Shown one piece after another: positions 47,301 to 62,100 of a stretch of DNA of 64,000 bases; within the stretch, counting starts at the first letter, position 1, and every line of letters begins with the position of its first letter. A model generated the notes under the pieces. It was not told where the DNA came from. It was given only the letters and a program-made list of their open reading frames with translations, and did no database searches. Origin of the DNA: Spodoptera frugiperda (lineage: Eukaryota > Arthropoda > Insecta > Lepidoptera > Noctuidae); the NCBI RefSeq assembly GCF_023101765.2, contig NC_064240.1:6882001-6946000 (forward strand). Reading direction: 5' to 3'. Position numbers and translations under genes: made by a program.

Positions 47301-50300
47301 TAGGATTTTATTGACGCGTAGAGGGTGTATGAGATTCATAGTAGCGGAATGATGTCTCATTAACCTAGTACTAAGGCCGTGGTTCGTATTCATGTGAGTC
47401 AGTAGTAGTACGTAAGAGCAATAAATAGACGGAAAGCCTTACCCGGAATGATATCCGGAATCACGAGAAAGTGGAAGTAGCGCGGCGGTAGTTAGGAGCT
47501 CGCTACTACGCCTAGTGGAGTAATAACGTAGATGCGTCATGTCTGACGATTTTACTGACTTCATATTTATGGGGAGGGACGGATTGATGGCTTGTCACAG
47601 TAATCCTACTTTATTGAGCATTATCAAAATTAAATATTAGTACTTTATGTATAGAAAGAAATGTTTTTGAGTTTTTTTTAAAGAAAAATATTCTATATGT
47701 TTTTTTATATTTTGAAATTACTTTTTTTAGAACACTTAGCTATGTTCTTTAATGTGTCTATTACGTTGGTTACACATGTGTTATGAAGAAATGGCTCTCC
47801 ATAAAAAATAAGCTTAAAGTAACATACACACACGTCCAGACCACAGTTACAACCTAATAGCATACAAGGAACAAACTGTTTCATTAGACATTACAATGAA
47901 TCAGTCAAACGGATTTACGATGAATGCCGATTTCCCCATAGAGTGTGGCACTCAATAAATTTTTATTTTATACATATTTGCACATGTTGAAAATGTACGA
48001 TCTGTGTCGTTAGGTAGGCGTCCGTGCGTCGCGTCGCCAGGTACGTCGGTGGCGCCACATGGGCTTCTGCCAGATTAATGGATCATTGCCCCCCACCTCA
48101 CTGCGCCCCCTCCACACCCGCAGATGCGAAACTACTGTTCGACGACATCGCTTCTTCCTTCACTAGATATATGGCCTTCGTTCCTCTACTTAACACTATT
48201 TCAAATTAGAAACGCTTTTCACCGTACGAATTCCAAGCGACGACTTCTTAATAGAGAAGTGAGCGGAGCTGGACTGGAAGCTATTTGCGCCATACGATGC
48301 TAACGAAAATAGACCATCCAATGTATTGAAGCTGCCTATAAAACACTGACCCACTAATACTGCGATCATAACCCGCTACGACCTTCAGTCTCAACAAGTA
48401 GCGAACTTACATTTATGCTCGATAAAACACTTCGGAACGGCTCGTCGTAAATCACGAAGACATCGAAAGTTAGCCGCCAAGCACTTAAAGTTTAACAGAC
48501 AATAATAACTGACGATGAAAAAACGGCCTTCATCGGTGGGGGTATAAAAAGTAATGTGGCTATAGTGGTGGGGCTAAAGGGCTAAGTTGGTGAGTGGGTA
48601 AGTTTTGAGGAATGTTGTAATGAGGCGCGCGGGACAATCGATAAATTTGAATGTTCGCCGGCGCCGCCCATCGACTTGCAACTTTTTTCGGTAGCGGGGG
48701 GAACGCGCGCCACACTGACGCCACGCTTGCGATCACCCTCCACCTCCGAAGATATGCTCAGCTATACTCTATGAACCAAAATCATTATTCCACTTAGGAT
48801 CAAATGAAATCCACGTAAAAATTATTCTGAGAGTATTTTATAACATAAATCACTCCACAGCACTGCTTATTTCTAAAAGCATTATATAAAATTCGCGGAA
48901 CCAACAAATCGTCCACGTCCATAATGCAGGCCTAAGTAAAATATTCCGATCGATTTTAAATTCCAATTCTAATACAATGTGGTCCTGTAATTCATTCATG
49001 TGTGTCAATTCATCATACATATTAACAAAATATTCAATAACTGTATAAAATCAAAGATATTCCTTGCGAGCGTAAAGCGATTCATAGCATTTGTTGGACG
49101 GTAAGGCTTAAGCGTAGGGCTGCCCTGTCGACCATTCACACACTCGATGCAATTGATATCACACTTACTGAGAATACGTCGAGACTATGATTTATGTTGA
49201 AGACTTTGATCTTATGGAATCTTATACCTTCAATATACTACTACTACCTACTGTACTGGTTATGTAGAATTAAATAGACAATGTTAATTAAGAAATTGTC
49301 ATAACCGGTAAGTACTTAATGAAAATGGTCCTTAGGTACAAGGTGCAAAGAGAATGAATATTCACGACATCGTTCAAGTCTCAACCCTATAAACAAGCAG
49401 GTAAGGTAGCGTGTAGGCGAACGCGGAAGTGATAATCTTAAAAGTTAGATTGACATAGTTCTGTCGTATAAAACTGTAGCAAAGTTACAAGTTACAATGT
49501 CACAGGAATACGGAGGTAGATCCTCTGATTTATTGGGCCTGGCACTCTTTCAACTGGTAATTGGGACGAAATACGTAAACCCGTGGAATAGCTAAAACTT
49601 TTTACGACAGATCCTTTGACGTGTCTTAAAATTTGCTTATGAAATTGTCGATTTCGTTCGTATGTCTTCGGAGTTATTCGGCGAAAAGTTTTTAATTTAT
49701 TGTTTTATGCTCCATATACTAGTTTTACGTATTCTTTTCAATTGAAGAAGTGAAAGATATGAAGAATTGTTAGATAACATTGCTGTAAAAACTCTATTAC
49801 GTTACATAATAAGAAAATACACAAGAGTCTATAAAACATTTGTGTATTAAAATGCAAATATCCACAGCATTGACAATGTAATTGAATTATTAGTTTGCAT
49901 TATACCTCCACAGAAATAGATGTGTCTATTATTTGCTACAATAGTAACAGTACACAATATAGTGTTGTTTATACAAACTATTTGTCATTATGTACACGTG
50001 AGTAAATTCACCGATACCTCGCTGCAACGGTTATCCTTGTAATACAAAGGAGACGCACTGTCATTGACAAGCTGTCACAGACACGTGGTTCGTGATGATA
50101 GTATAGTAAAAAAATGTAATAGTCCTTTCATACTTAAGGCCGAGCCAGGATATACAATTATTTAGACCGTAGAACTATACAACTTAGTTCCATAAGTAAT
50201 ATAATTTAAAAATTGGTATTTTTCTTTTTAGTCGTTAACCTCCCAATAATAACCAAAAGAAAATTAATTAAACTAATCAGTGACCTTTCCCAAATCATCA

Positions 50301-53300
50301 AATGGAGAAAAGGACATAAAATTAATTGTTTAAAAACTTCAAAAAAATACACGTTGGGAAGCTTCCTAAGTAATTGTCCTTAAGTAAATGATTTTACGTA
50401 AGAGTTATTCAAATATAGGACTATTACACGTTGTTACGCAATAGCAAGAAAACTAAGCTTAAATTTGAAACAAAATGATTACATCAGCGTAGGTGAAGTC
50501 GGGATAAAGTTGTGTATCTGGAATAGTCGTAGCAAACTTAGCACTCACAATGAATTACAAGTTCCTTCCAAAGAAGAATGGATTAAAACTAGTTGGTGAA
50601 ATGTGGCCCTGGGAGTCGGGAAACTTTCAATTTTTATGACAAATTCAATTAGGACAAGATTTATACATCTTTGGCGCACCGAATCTATTTTCCATTAGGG
50701 TGGAACGCTAATGTTACAAACTAACCCTTTGATAGAAAAGTTTCTGTCGTAATTTCTAAATGCATTCCATTTACTTTTGTAATAAATTAAATAAATCAAG
50801 ATTTACTTATATAACACAGTCAAATTCATTTTTAAGCTTTTTGACCAAACCTTTTGACTTAACAAATATTTTCATATTACATTGTTACCGATAGAATTGT
50901 GCACTGCACTAAAATAGGTGAAACATTCGTAACATTTAAAGTTAAAAATACTCCACAAAAGCTAGGATCCTGTAACGTTGCAAACTTTATGCAAAATTTC
51001 ACGACTTACTGTAGTGAGCAAAACTATTACACTACGCACATAGATATAGGTACAATGTTGCTGAATAGCAGTTCGCAAGTTGACATTTTAAATCTTGCAG
51101 AAACTGGTGTCCGATAGCGACAGTAGAACTCACGACACCAAATCCCATTACCGATAGAGATCTCGCGACATCGGTGGACAATAAAATTGTTCCATCATAT
51201 CTGAAAGTTTGCCCCATAATGAAGCGTATGGGGAGAATGGTTTACGACAGTCGTCGGCGAATCTTTATTGGTAGCGGACCAATTTAGATAAAAGGAAAGA
51301 GCTTTCGCCCTGAAACACCAGAGATAGCAGTCTTAACTATCGCCAAGTTAGCGGTACTTAATCCGGTCCGTTCAGAGATAAATCAACAGTCGAAAGCGAT
51401 AAATTTCGGCCGGCCGCGGTAATAGGTGAAAACTATTAGGTTCCAGGATTATTTAGGTGTGGAGCAGAAAAAATATGAAAGCCGGTTGGGCGCCAGCTTT
51501 TACTAGCCAGGTAAACTGTTCAACTAGTACAATATTTTGAGAAACTTTGTTCATGAATAAGTTATGAAACGAAATGGGCAGCGTCAACCTACTGTCGTAT
51601 TATAATTTCGATGGTTCTTTTGGGTGCGTACGGCCGTAAGTATAGACGATAGAATAGGAGCAGCAATAATTCGTTTTATTTATTCGAAACAAACTATCAT
51701 ATAACAAAAACCGCTAAGTAAATTCAATCGCTCGGATAGAAATATGGAGAAATCATGAAAATTAAGTTGTCAGCTAGTGCTGAGGGACGGGGAATGTGAG
51801 AACGAAACTATTGTAGGGAGATTTTCCTCAAAATAATATATTCTCATTTCCTACAAACATTTGTATTCAATGATATAATTCAATTTAAGTGATATGAAAA
51901 AGCCCTACAAATACAAAAGATGTCTATTTTCAATAAAATGAACGCCTTGTTCATTCATACTTTTACAATAGTGCTGTTTCTTACTATTTACATACTGCAT
52001 TGTTAACAAAAATATTTGCAAGCATTTAATATGTTAAAAATGCGAAAGCAGCAAGACCTTCCAATATAATTTAATTAGGTAACTTGTCAAATAAAGGTTG
52101 AAAAAGGTCTAATTATAATGGATACTAACTGCACAGTGTGCAAAAAGTATATTACATTACTACTACCAACATAAAACTCGTAACAAATCTCACGTAAACG
52201 GTTATTGCGCGCTTTATCTATTCAGTATCGTTAGAAAAGGACAAACGTAGTTGGAAAATGTAGAGAGCATCGAGTTTCCATAGTATGTCTGTGGATCCTT
52301 AGCCCATTCATTCGGCTGTCGTCAGCCGACGGCGCCCGTCGTCTCAGCCGAAGTACATTGAAATTTTCCGCGAAAACTTCGCGAAATTTCGACAACTTAC
52401 TTTTCAATGTAACAAAATGGCGACAGCTTAGATAGATGAACGTAAGAAACTGTTCGACGATGATTTAGTTTTAATACTACTGAATTATTAAGGAGATATA
52501 GTTTGTTATGGTTAGATGTTTTTTGAAAATTCGTTTCGTCATAAAATAAAAATTATAACAATTTTGTTATTTGTACTTTGTTTATAAAGACCTATTGTAG
52601 AATTATTCACAAAATTTTATAATAATGGAAAGCAAAATTTTATCTAAGAACTTTGATTTTAAGCCGCAAAAATGTAAATTTTGAAGTATGCATGTTTTAG
52701 TCTCACCACAATGTAAAAGTTGCTAACAATGTTTTAACAAGCTTTTGTCCAAAAGAAAAGATTTTCCAATTCACCGAAGGCAACAACGTAATCCACTGAG
52801 ATCTTAAAGTGGACTTAGCCAAATCGGCGTCTCCCTTTCTTAGCTTGTTATCTCATATCCTAAAAGTTTAAAACGTAGGAGCCATCGAAACGGGAACTTA
52901 TTAACTCGATGTGATCGCCCCCGTGGAAACTGCTCTACGGTAAAATGTTACAGGAAGGAAAACTTTCGACAAACTGCAAAAAGAAACTGAGTAAAGTTTA
53001 AAAAGAGAACGCTAAATGCGATCCGTACTTAGCGAGCTAAAGCTACGGTCATACTATGTACGCGGATTCAAACCTGTCAATAAATGGAATTAGTTCTCGA
53101 CAGATTGCCGTTGCGGTGTTAAGCATGGTCGTTGTAGGATCGCTTACTAACAACTCATATAGCATGCATTCATGTGGAACGCTTATAAAATTGTGCTTAA
53201 ACAAGATTGGACTTATTATTTTTGTCTAAGCTTTATTGACGGGAATTTGCTGCGACGTTACAGAAGCGCAATTCAAAAGTTTACACAATCACAGCGCGTT

Positions 53301-53687
53301 TCACATCGCAGATCGCATTATACCTTCTGATCATAACAAGTTGGAACTTGGCGAAATATGGCAACTCTTTTTATTGTGCTCAACTCTCGGATGTGCGTGC
53401 CCGATTTTATACTTGTTCCGTGTAAATTTTTATGTTAACTCCCGATTTTATTCCACTGTCATTTTCTCATATATAAAATTTAAAACTGTTGATATGAGCA
53501 AACTTAAATTGGAAGAGTTTATTGGTGATTTTAAATTTAGTGAGAAAAACAATCACTATTTGAGATTTTATTTGCAGTCACTTTAGGGAGGGAAAACGAA
53601 TAAAAAAATCTTGTTCATGCAGTTGTGAAGAGTGGATCTATTTAAACGTTATTGTAGTTTTATTAAAAACGATAAGGATCTTAAGTC

Positions 53688-53719
53688 ATAAAAGTGCAAC
53701 GGTAGTTAAACTGCACTTT
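53688..53719. repeat. short hairpin
   Basis: AAAAGTGCA and TGCACTTTT bracket a loop of about 14 bases. The stem is short for a microRNA precursor. Confidence 0.35.
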
Positions 53720-56700
53720 TTTTCCAAGATCCGGGCGTATGTCCTATTCGTTAATAGTCGGCAGCACTTAAAGATTTCCGCGGTACCTGTGTTACCAGAC
53801 CATTTGCATACATTGCGATCGGGCTATCCACTGTTCGACGTCCACCTGAGTTATAAATAGCACTGAGCGCTTGCGGATGTGGTAGTGCACACGGAAAATG
53901 TTAAATAAAATAATTATGCCATGTGAACTACTTATTAAGTTAATTCGAGTGTAATACGTTTATTACAAACATACATAAATAATTTTAGTAGTGCCGTTGT
54001 ACTATTACACTAAAGTATTATTAATGAAATGAAAATATTCGCATTGTCTAAAAATATGTATAACGTATTCGTTATTTTAGAATACACGTCAGTGTATTTA
54101 AAATTAACTTTACACAATTATCCTCAATCGTACAGGTGTACTAATAGCTACTGGTTATTCAATTATAATATTTATTGGACTATCGAGAGCCTATGACTAT
54201 GACCTCATTTTTTCGGAAAATTTTAATAATTGAATAAGGTTAGCGAGTCCATTACGTTTCTTTATGACATTGGCGGCTAATGCAAATGGAGGCCGGTCTA
54301 GCTCGCACTGCATGTAACATGAGCATGCATTCGTAACCACGTCTTCATGTTAATTGTGGAAATTATCCAGCTCTACAAGCATTTCAATAAAACCTCCACC
54401 GCCCCTCACCGCCCACTAACGTTCGGTAAATTGTCGGTGAATTATTTATTGGTAGCAAGAATTCCTTGGAGTTTGACATTTTGTTAAGAATTAAAAGTGC
54501 TAATTTAAGCCACATTTTAATAATTATTGTTGCTATACAATAGATTTTTACTACACAGCTATTAAGTGAAGTAGGTATTTAAAGTTATTTCTATATAATT
54601 ATGTGCTAGACAATCGTAAAAAATTGCTTTAATAGGTACTCGTATACTTGATTTAATGTCGTTCAGACATAATAAAACCGCAATTGAATTATACATTAAT
54701 GGTGTCGAATTAATATACGGTAGCCGATGGCAAGTAGCAGCCGATTGGCGCTGAATGCCGAATTAAACTTGAGAACGAACGGCCTTGACTCTGTCGGACG
54801 AATGACGATGCTCGCAAAAAATCTGCTAAGATTGCAACATTCCAAATATAATTACAGTATTTTAATACTGAATAAAGGAGTGCTATTATCTACTGAAATC
54901 AATAACTTAAAGATGATACTTAATCAAAGGATTTAATATGCACTGATGTATGTAAGGATATTGATTATCAGATAGCGTCACAATAAAAACCTGGTTTCCT
55001 AAAGACAAGTCAAGGTGAGTGACCTTTACAACCTTTAGATAACCGCTTTGCGTAAAACTAGTGGCTAAAGATCTAACATTAGGATATAAAAAAATGGGAT
55101 CATCGACTTTTTGCAAGAGAACCTACGATGCTAATGCGTAGCGCGTAGCAGTTTCGTAGCAGAGTAATTACTATAAATTGTATTAAAATTTAGGTACATT
55201 TTGTTGATACATTTATCAGTAACCTCATATTTCATTACTTAGATTGTAAATCCTTTGAAAAAAAGGACTATTTTCAACTCACAAAGAACTTTTAAAATTA
55301 CTGCGATTGCTTTCTTTGATCATCAAAAGACCTACTTGCAACTACTACACCAGTCACGAAAATAATACTCCATATTATGAAATATTTATAAAATAAAATC
55401 TCTTTTACTTTATAATCAGTAGGTAACGGTTTTATAAGCAACATACGTAATAGAAACGTTAACAGTAATCTTAGCAAGAAGAAAAATCATTTAGAAAATA
55501 CGTAGCTAGATAATAGTAGCACGTTTCTTTCAGTTGAATGTTGATTCATCATGTACAACGCGAAAAGGTAAATGACTAAGGAGTGTAGTTTTTCGTGCAT
55601 TCCTATCGTGGCGGGTGGAACGAAGAAAATTATTTATAGATGTGATTTATCATTTAAAACAAAGGTAAGCGCATGTTGGTTAGAATCTTGTCTAGCAAGA
55701 GTTTTAATGTTTACATTTGTGTGTTTTCCCGAAAAAAGTGTTTGGTTGAATATCTAAGAACTAACAGGGAATGTAGGAAGGTTTCTTCAAAAATGCATGA
55801 TTACATAGGTACCCATAGTTTCTAATGGGAACAAAACACAAGACTGTAGACGCATAGTTGAAATATGGGTGTGGTCGTAATTCCTTTGATAACTAATTCA
55901 TTGTTTATAAGTAAAACATTGGAAAGTAGGACACGAATATGAAGATCTGCGACTTTGATAACCAGCCTATCGTCTACAAGACTAGACGGTACGTCCGCCC
56001 AGTATCTACAGATAACAATGACTCCCACCGCACTTCTGAATCAAAACTAACGACAGGTTAATGAACTGATTACAATTTCCTACCAAGCGTATCTCAAACA
56101 TCAAATACTCAACAAACGATAAAAAAAATACATGCATTGTCCTAAAATTACTAGAATTTTCCCACTCGGGGATCACCTTCATAATTTTAAGCATTACGAA
56201 GCCGTTTAGCGTCGACGAGTGCTAATTTACAGAGATCATGCATTTTGAAGGTGACAATTATCTAAATCGAATTTGTGTCGGCAATTTGGTATCTTCCTAA
56301 AAAAAGACAAAACCTGTACCTGCCAATATTTTTTTCGACTCGATCACTTTGTGCATCCACCATTTTTTATCTTAATCGTTGAACATCGCACGTGTCAGAA
56401 GGTGTGTTTCGAATGATTCGTTATTCGCCATTTATACGTAGTAGGTACTTAATCTATAAAACCGGTCATCAACCTGAAGATTAACCCGCCGTGGCAAGGT
56501 TGGGGAGGTGACATTGGGCCCAGTACTGCGCGGGCGTCGACGTCGACAATCCGACAATGAACACACATGCGCAAAAATATTGCGTAGACGCGCATGTGTG
56601 GATGCATCCACACAATGTGAACACAAAAAATTAATAGCTTCTACTAACATTTCAAACGACATATCCTTGATAATATATTGGCCTCCATTATCTCTACACG

Positions 56701-58939
56701 TCAACTTGTAAAGATACTAAAATCAATTCGATTGGAATTATTTTAAGTAGGGCTGTCATCGCTATTGCCCTCAAAAACGTAGGAAATACACGTGATCAAT
56801 CAATCATCGATATCGATTGTCTCAAATCTAAGGTCAAACGGGACAAAATAATCCCAGTATTACAAAAAAAATCCGCAGTAATTAAAAAAGGAACTTGATA
56901 ATTTTACCACTGGCGTACTTTTACATTAATATTTAGCATTTAGGAAAAAACAATAACTATTTTTCATATGACAGTTTTACGATTATGTTCACACGCTACT
57001 GGCATTAATGTGATTTTTTCGAAGGCATAAATCTTAAAGGGGGATGATTGCTATTAAATTTTACGAGGCAATCCTACAACCACTCAATGGAAAATAGAAG
57101 CGTAACGAATGTAAATACACGTTTTATATCAAATTATCATGTAAATGTAAACTTTATTGCGTTAAATTTACGATACGGAGGCATTAAAATAGCGCCTTAA
57201 CGATATAAACATGTAAAATAAGAGAAGAAAAGTAAGGAAATCATCATAAGTCTTTGGGTAACGTTGTAATGTGATATAAACGCTTCCAAGTGATAAAGAA
57301 TCGCGGTTGAGAGCCCGTTTTAGATTTAGTCGCGTTTGTAAAAATCCTTCGAACGTCAAGGGATCCATTTTATAGCTTCAACCGCATAATGTGTACAGTA
57401 ATGTATGCGGTTGCCATTCGCGGGTTCACGTGTGCCTAGGACCTAGGCGTGTGTCAATGAACTTTAAAGACAGCTTTTTCATGCAAATATAATACACGTA
57501 ATATATATTGTTTCAGCTGACTTCAGTACCAACTCCTATTTAACTGCTTGGAAATTATCGCCTATTATTACTGCAGAACTATGATTAAGAAAATTTATGT
57601 CATAATTAAAAGTTCTTAGTTATTAAACGTCTATTTATAAATGCGATCAAATGACAACATACCGACCAGCAACGTGCGCAAATACATGCACAATAAAATA
57701 TATTAATAATGCGATGTACAATTATAATTGGTTTACATGTATGTATATACGTATATTCCCCAGCGGTGATAATATCCTTATCGCTAGGAGTTATAAACGA
57801 TGATTTAACCATTGACCTTTGTAATCTAGTGTACTCATATACATATAGGTACATAGACTATAAATAAGGACATCGATTTATATATTTAATTTTGTAAGCC
57901 ATATCTAGTTGTGGTCTAATTATAAATATAATCTCAGAATAAGCTAAGAATAGTGTCGAACTTAAGTAGAAAATATAATAAGTACGCCTAACATAAAGGC
58001 TAATTTATTGTATAAAAAATCGTCCAGGTACCTTAGGCAAACTTATATGAGTTTTAATACAATATCTTGTTTTTTATGTTGAATTTTAATTCATTTTGCT
58101 CACTATACCGGTTCTTTAGCCCTTTGCTTAAAGAAATCCTTGAAGGCCCTTTTTTGTTTTACCTTTAAAACATTTCCGTATGCGCCACTACGCTATGTGA
58201 CCATTGTTCAGAAAATGGTAAAGTGCTATGTGAGTTACGTAATTCTTTGGAACTAACGTTTAACTTCTTAAAAGTCTATTAAAATAAGTGTAAATGTGAA
58301 GTACGAGAGTTTAATACTAAATAAATTACCACCAACGTATTTTTGTCCTAACTCTATGTACCTAAGTAAAAAACTAGAAATTTAGGATCTCAAAAAACAT
58401 TTTTTATCTTCTGGACCCGGGAACGTCCAATCGACCAAACAGTATATTTTCTTATGACCAAAATTCTCTGTATATGTATTTTCTTAAAACCACATTTTTT
58501 AAACTTCTTATCTCCCTCTAGCCTTCAGTCTCGAATGGAAAATACTACGTCGTAATTAAGTCTCAGTATTCTTCCATACGTATCTATACGGTTTAACTCC
58601 AATACAAACAGCCTTTGAGCCCACTAAAAGCTTAAAAAACGATATCGAGAACTATGAAGCACATTCAGGTACGAAACAAAATCCGCTTTATTTTTGCTCT
58701 TGTAATAAAATTAACATAAATATAAAAAGATTGAATCCTCATAAGGTTAACTTTGACATTAAACCAATGATTTAACACCTAAATAAAATTTTATAATATG
58801 ATTTTTAAAAAACGAATTCGATTAATAATATGCCTCACGGTTGAAGAATTGACAACTTAGGTACTTAAGTATTACAAGATTAGTATTCAACAGTTTCATA
58901 CTAAGTGGTTCGGAATGCACTTGCCATACCTCTGGTGCT

Positions 58940-59095
58940 TTTTTTTAAGGGTGAAAATCATCCAATGACTTCTCCCGCCTTGGGCGATACGAGAGTGAGT
59001 GTTAAACTCGTACTGACTAAAAGCACCCCGTTCCTACTCCTGCTTTTCGAGCCGGAGCCCGGTAAACCCGCTAGGTAGTCCGCAGCTACTAGGCC
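58940..59095 (-). mobile_element. retroposed copy of the composite repeat with 16-bp target duplication
   Basis: CCATACCTCTGGTGCT stands at both 58924-58939 and 59096-59111. Between them the insert begins with a T-run (an A-tail on the minus strand) followed by GGTGAAAATCATCCAATGAC, TCTCCCGCCTTGGGC and CCGGTAAACCCGCTAGGTAG. A long exact flanking duplication plus an A-tail indicates retroposition by a LINE-type machinery. A caution is that the right-hand flank resembles sequence sometimes found inside longer family members. Confidence 0.7.
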
Positions 59096-59111
59096 CCATA
59101 CCTCTGGTGCT

Positions 59112-62100
59112 GCAAGTGTATTTAGGCCACGATGTCCCTTTGCCATAACGGCGATAAGTAAGCTTTGTTGCTACTGAGAGCAAGTACAAAAATGAACAAG
59201 ATATTTAAGAAAATAAGCTTTATTTGCAGATTTACTTGGGTGATTAGGGACTAGAGTGAAGCTAATCCTTAGATATTTTTAATACCATTATCTTGGAGGC
59301 TTATTAGCGATTCCCTGTAAGGCGAATATTAATCCGATTTGTGAAACGTCCGTACCCCTATTATTCTCGAACAGGCTTTCCGGAAAAATGGATATAATTT
59401 TTACCGGCTAGCCCCATTTTTTTCTCGGTTGCACAACGTGAAGGCAAATTGAATTTTTTGCCATGCCTCAGTGGACTAATTCGACTAATGCATTTAGTAC
59501 GATGCATGCTCCGCGTACTAGCGAACCGAGTACTACGATTTTACCAGAAATTAATTTACGATATTCTTAACTCGATTCCTCATCTAACTTCCGACTAGTG
59601 GAAAAATTCATCGGATTTTTTAAAGTGAATTATCAATAACCTAAGATTATATTAAAATAACTCGATTTAAAACTGGCTTTTTATTTATAATCGACTATAT
59701 TTTTGTGAAGAGTAGATATTGAAATTCTGTTGTAAATTATGCAAAAAAATCTGTTCATGCGATCATTTTACAGTTCACTGTTATGGAAAGAGACAATATT
59801 ATGCATAGTTATGTCATACCTATACATTTAATACTGTTTTTAAAAAAAGAACTGACATAATTATGCATTTATAATTTAAAAAATAATTAAACCATACTTA
59901 ATAAACAGTAAATTACAAAACTCGGACTAAACAGAGGCGTTCGAATTCTCAAATTCTCATAGGCATATTATGTATCGTATATTCATATCGCACCTGTGAA
60001 TATTAATAGAAGGGCATTAATAAAGCCGAGTGGGTGGAGTAATAATAGTGCTATCTGCGCTATCGGTACAACAGTGGATGCATCAGGGCCCACCTGTTTA
60101 GTCACACGCTACTAAGCCTACTCAATTTGCGACCATGCAAGTTTTCAGTGATGATTTGCTCGTCTTTTCAGTTGCTAATGGCTAATAGAAATGCTTTTAA
60201 GTACATAATATGTAGTTGTTTTAGCAAAATTGCTTGTTAAGTGGTTATTGTAAGGTTCGGTTTTCTGTGATGAGTTTAATTGTTTTTGCGTTCAGATAAA
60301 CTTTGTTCATCAGTAAATTCATTCTTGTCATACTCTTAAAATACCTTACGTTGAAAAAGTTGGGCTCCAAATTAATTACCTGTAACAAGAAAAAAATGCA
60401 CATTAGTATTGCCTAAATCTACAAGAAAATCATTGACTAAAAATGAAGACTATTTCAAGTTTTTATTTGTCTCTAAATGGCGCAAGAATTCAAAGTGAAA
60501 ACTTAAAAAAAATACATTCAATCAAGTCCATCTCACTTGGATAATGGCCAAGCGGAGAGTGCAGACGTTTCCCAAGTTTTGCATAAAGCTCACTTCCAAA
60601 GGCATTTGATGAATAAAACGTTGTCACAGGAGAGCACTTTTTTATTTGGACCAATTTATTGGTGCAATATATATTTGCAGTATCTCCATCGTCTGCCAAG
60701 TTAGTAACCATGTTTCGAAAGCAGAAAAATGTGGTTTTTATAACTTTTTTATTCGTTTCACTTTCTTTTCTGTAGACAGTCGACGTTTTATCGGTCATTG
60801 GACAGACTTTTGGGGACGATTGACATTCGTAAAAGTAATCGTACGATGTTTCGAGATAATTTCATATCTAATCTCCGACACTTTGAGCTGTCGCTCGCTA
60901 GAGGACAATGATAGTGTTATATCCGAATTGTTTAATTCTCTATATTTTGGTTACGAAATACTTATTCTATTTCAATTGAATACAGTGCCTTTAAAATTAA
61001 TATTCATTATGCAAAATCTTAACACTTGAAAAAAATATTTGAATAGTTCATGTGAAGTCGTATAAAATGTAAATAAATGTTTAAATTATTTTTTGTATCA
61101 AGTTTGATCATCAAGTTATGGCCGTTAATTTTTTTGATAAATCATTTGGGTAGGCGTATGCCCATGTCTAGTATTCCGACTAGCGTCGCGTCGCGTCGCC
61201 GCGCCGTCGAACGGTCGTCGCATATAAATTATATATGTAGATAGGATTCCACACGGAAGTCATTAACGTTTGGTGACCTTCGCTCGCCGCGGGACCGAGT
61301 AGGAATTACTGCGCCCTATTTCCCTGATGATGTAATAGAGCAAACCTAATAATCACGTATGCGAACCAGTACACTAGATTAGTTCACGACAACATTATGC
61401 TTTGACCTCATTACCTAGGACTACATAATTATAACAGAATTAGTTTACGAAGGATTTTATACAATAATTTTATTCTCTCGATTGCCGTGACAGTAAAGGA
61501 ACAAAGCGTGGGTTTCAGTAACTCATTAACCTCAAAGCGTACCAAGTAATCTACGTATAAATGTGTCTACATTTATAAAAGTCATGCACATTTTTATCCT
61601 ACTAAGTCGTTCAAGGTCGCGAACGCTCTCGACTCCTTAATGTTTACCTTTAGATTATTATGTCATGTATTGTATGTTGTCGTTTGCCAAATCGATAGCG
61701 CGGTAAATGTAAACAAAGACGAAATTCGCGGAAGATTCGCACCAGTGTCATCGGACTGAGCGATTTTTATATTAAAAACGTCTTCTTTTGGTCTAACAAC
61801 CGTATTAAAACTTTCGGTAAGTAACGAAGCTATCGATAAACAAAGTAAATAAATAGGTTCACGTGATTTATGTTACGTAAATCGAGCCCTAAAGTGATTA
61901 GACGCTTAGATTATTTCATATATCTAAAAAAGGCGCGAAGCTTCCATCGCGGCAGTGGCAAGGCCGTCGAGCACGTGGCTGAGGCGCCTGTTGCTAGTCA
62001 CTCCCCCCCTCGCGACCCCGCTGCCCCATTGCGGCTATTGCGACGTTGCCGTTCTGACTTCTACGCTCTCCGGAATAGCATGAGAATTTGGCTGTAATGT

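Larger units (their letters stand above)
43861..58939. other. about 15 kb of putative FOXO intron or upstream DNA
   Basis: No splice-supported exon is seen. Notable contents are a LINE-tail-like repeat at 44255-44350 (AAATCGGTTCAGCTGTTCTA and a GATTCATTTTTATATTA ending), GC-rich patches at 46760-46850, 48000-48130 and 48650-48740, a hairpin at 53688-53719, and a GTAGCGCGTAGC 12-mer at 55138. The low repeat density compared with 17-22 kb is consistent with conserved regulatory DNA, but that is not shown. Confidence 0.35.

Noticed and set aside
53236..53586. 116-codon plus-strand open frame
   Set aside because: Non-ATG start, AT-driven composition, no splice context.
56432..56704. Minus-strand frame with an RRRRPRSTG segment, considered as FOXO N-terminus
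   Set aside because: Does not continue into a forkhead domain and lacks the expected RxRSNTWPLPRP-type Akt site context.
60646..61029. 127-codon plus-strand open frame
   Set aside because: Non-ATG start; hydrophobic-looking only because of AT-rich codons.
61870..62097. 75-codon frame in a GC-rich patch near the right end
   Set aside because: Considered as a FOXO or other first exon, but it is on the opposite strand and has no clear initiation or donor signal.
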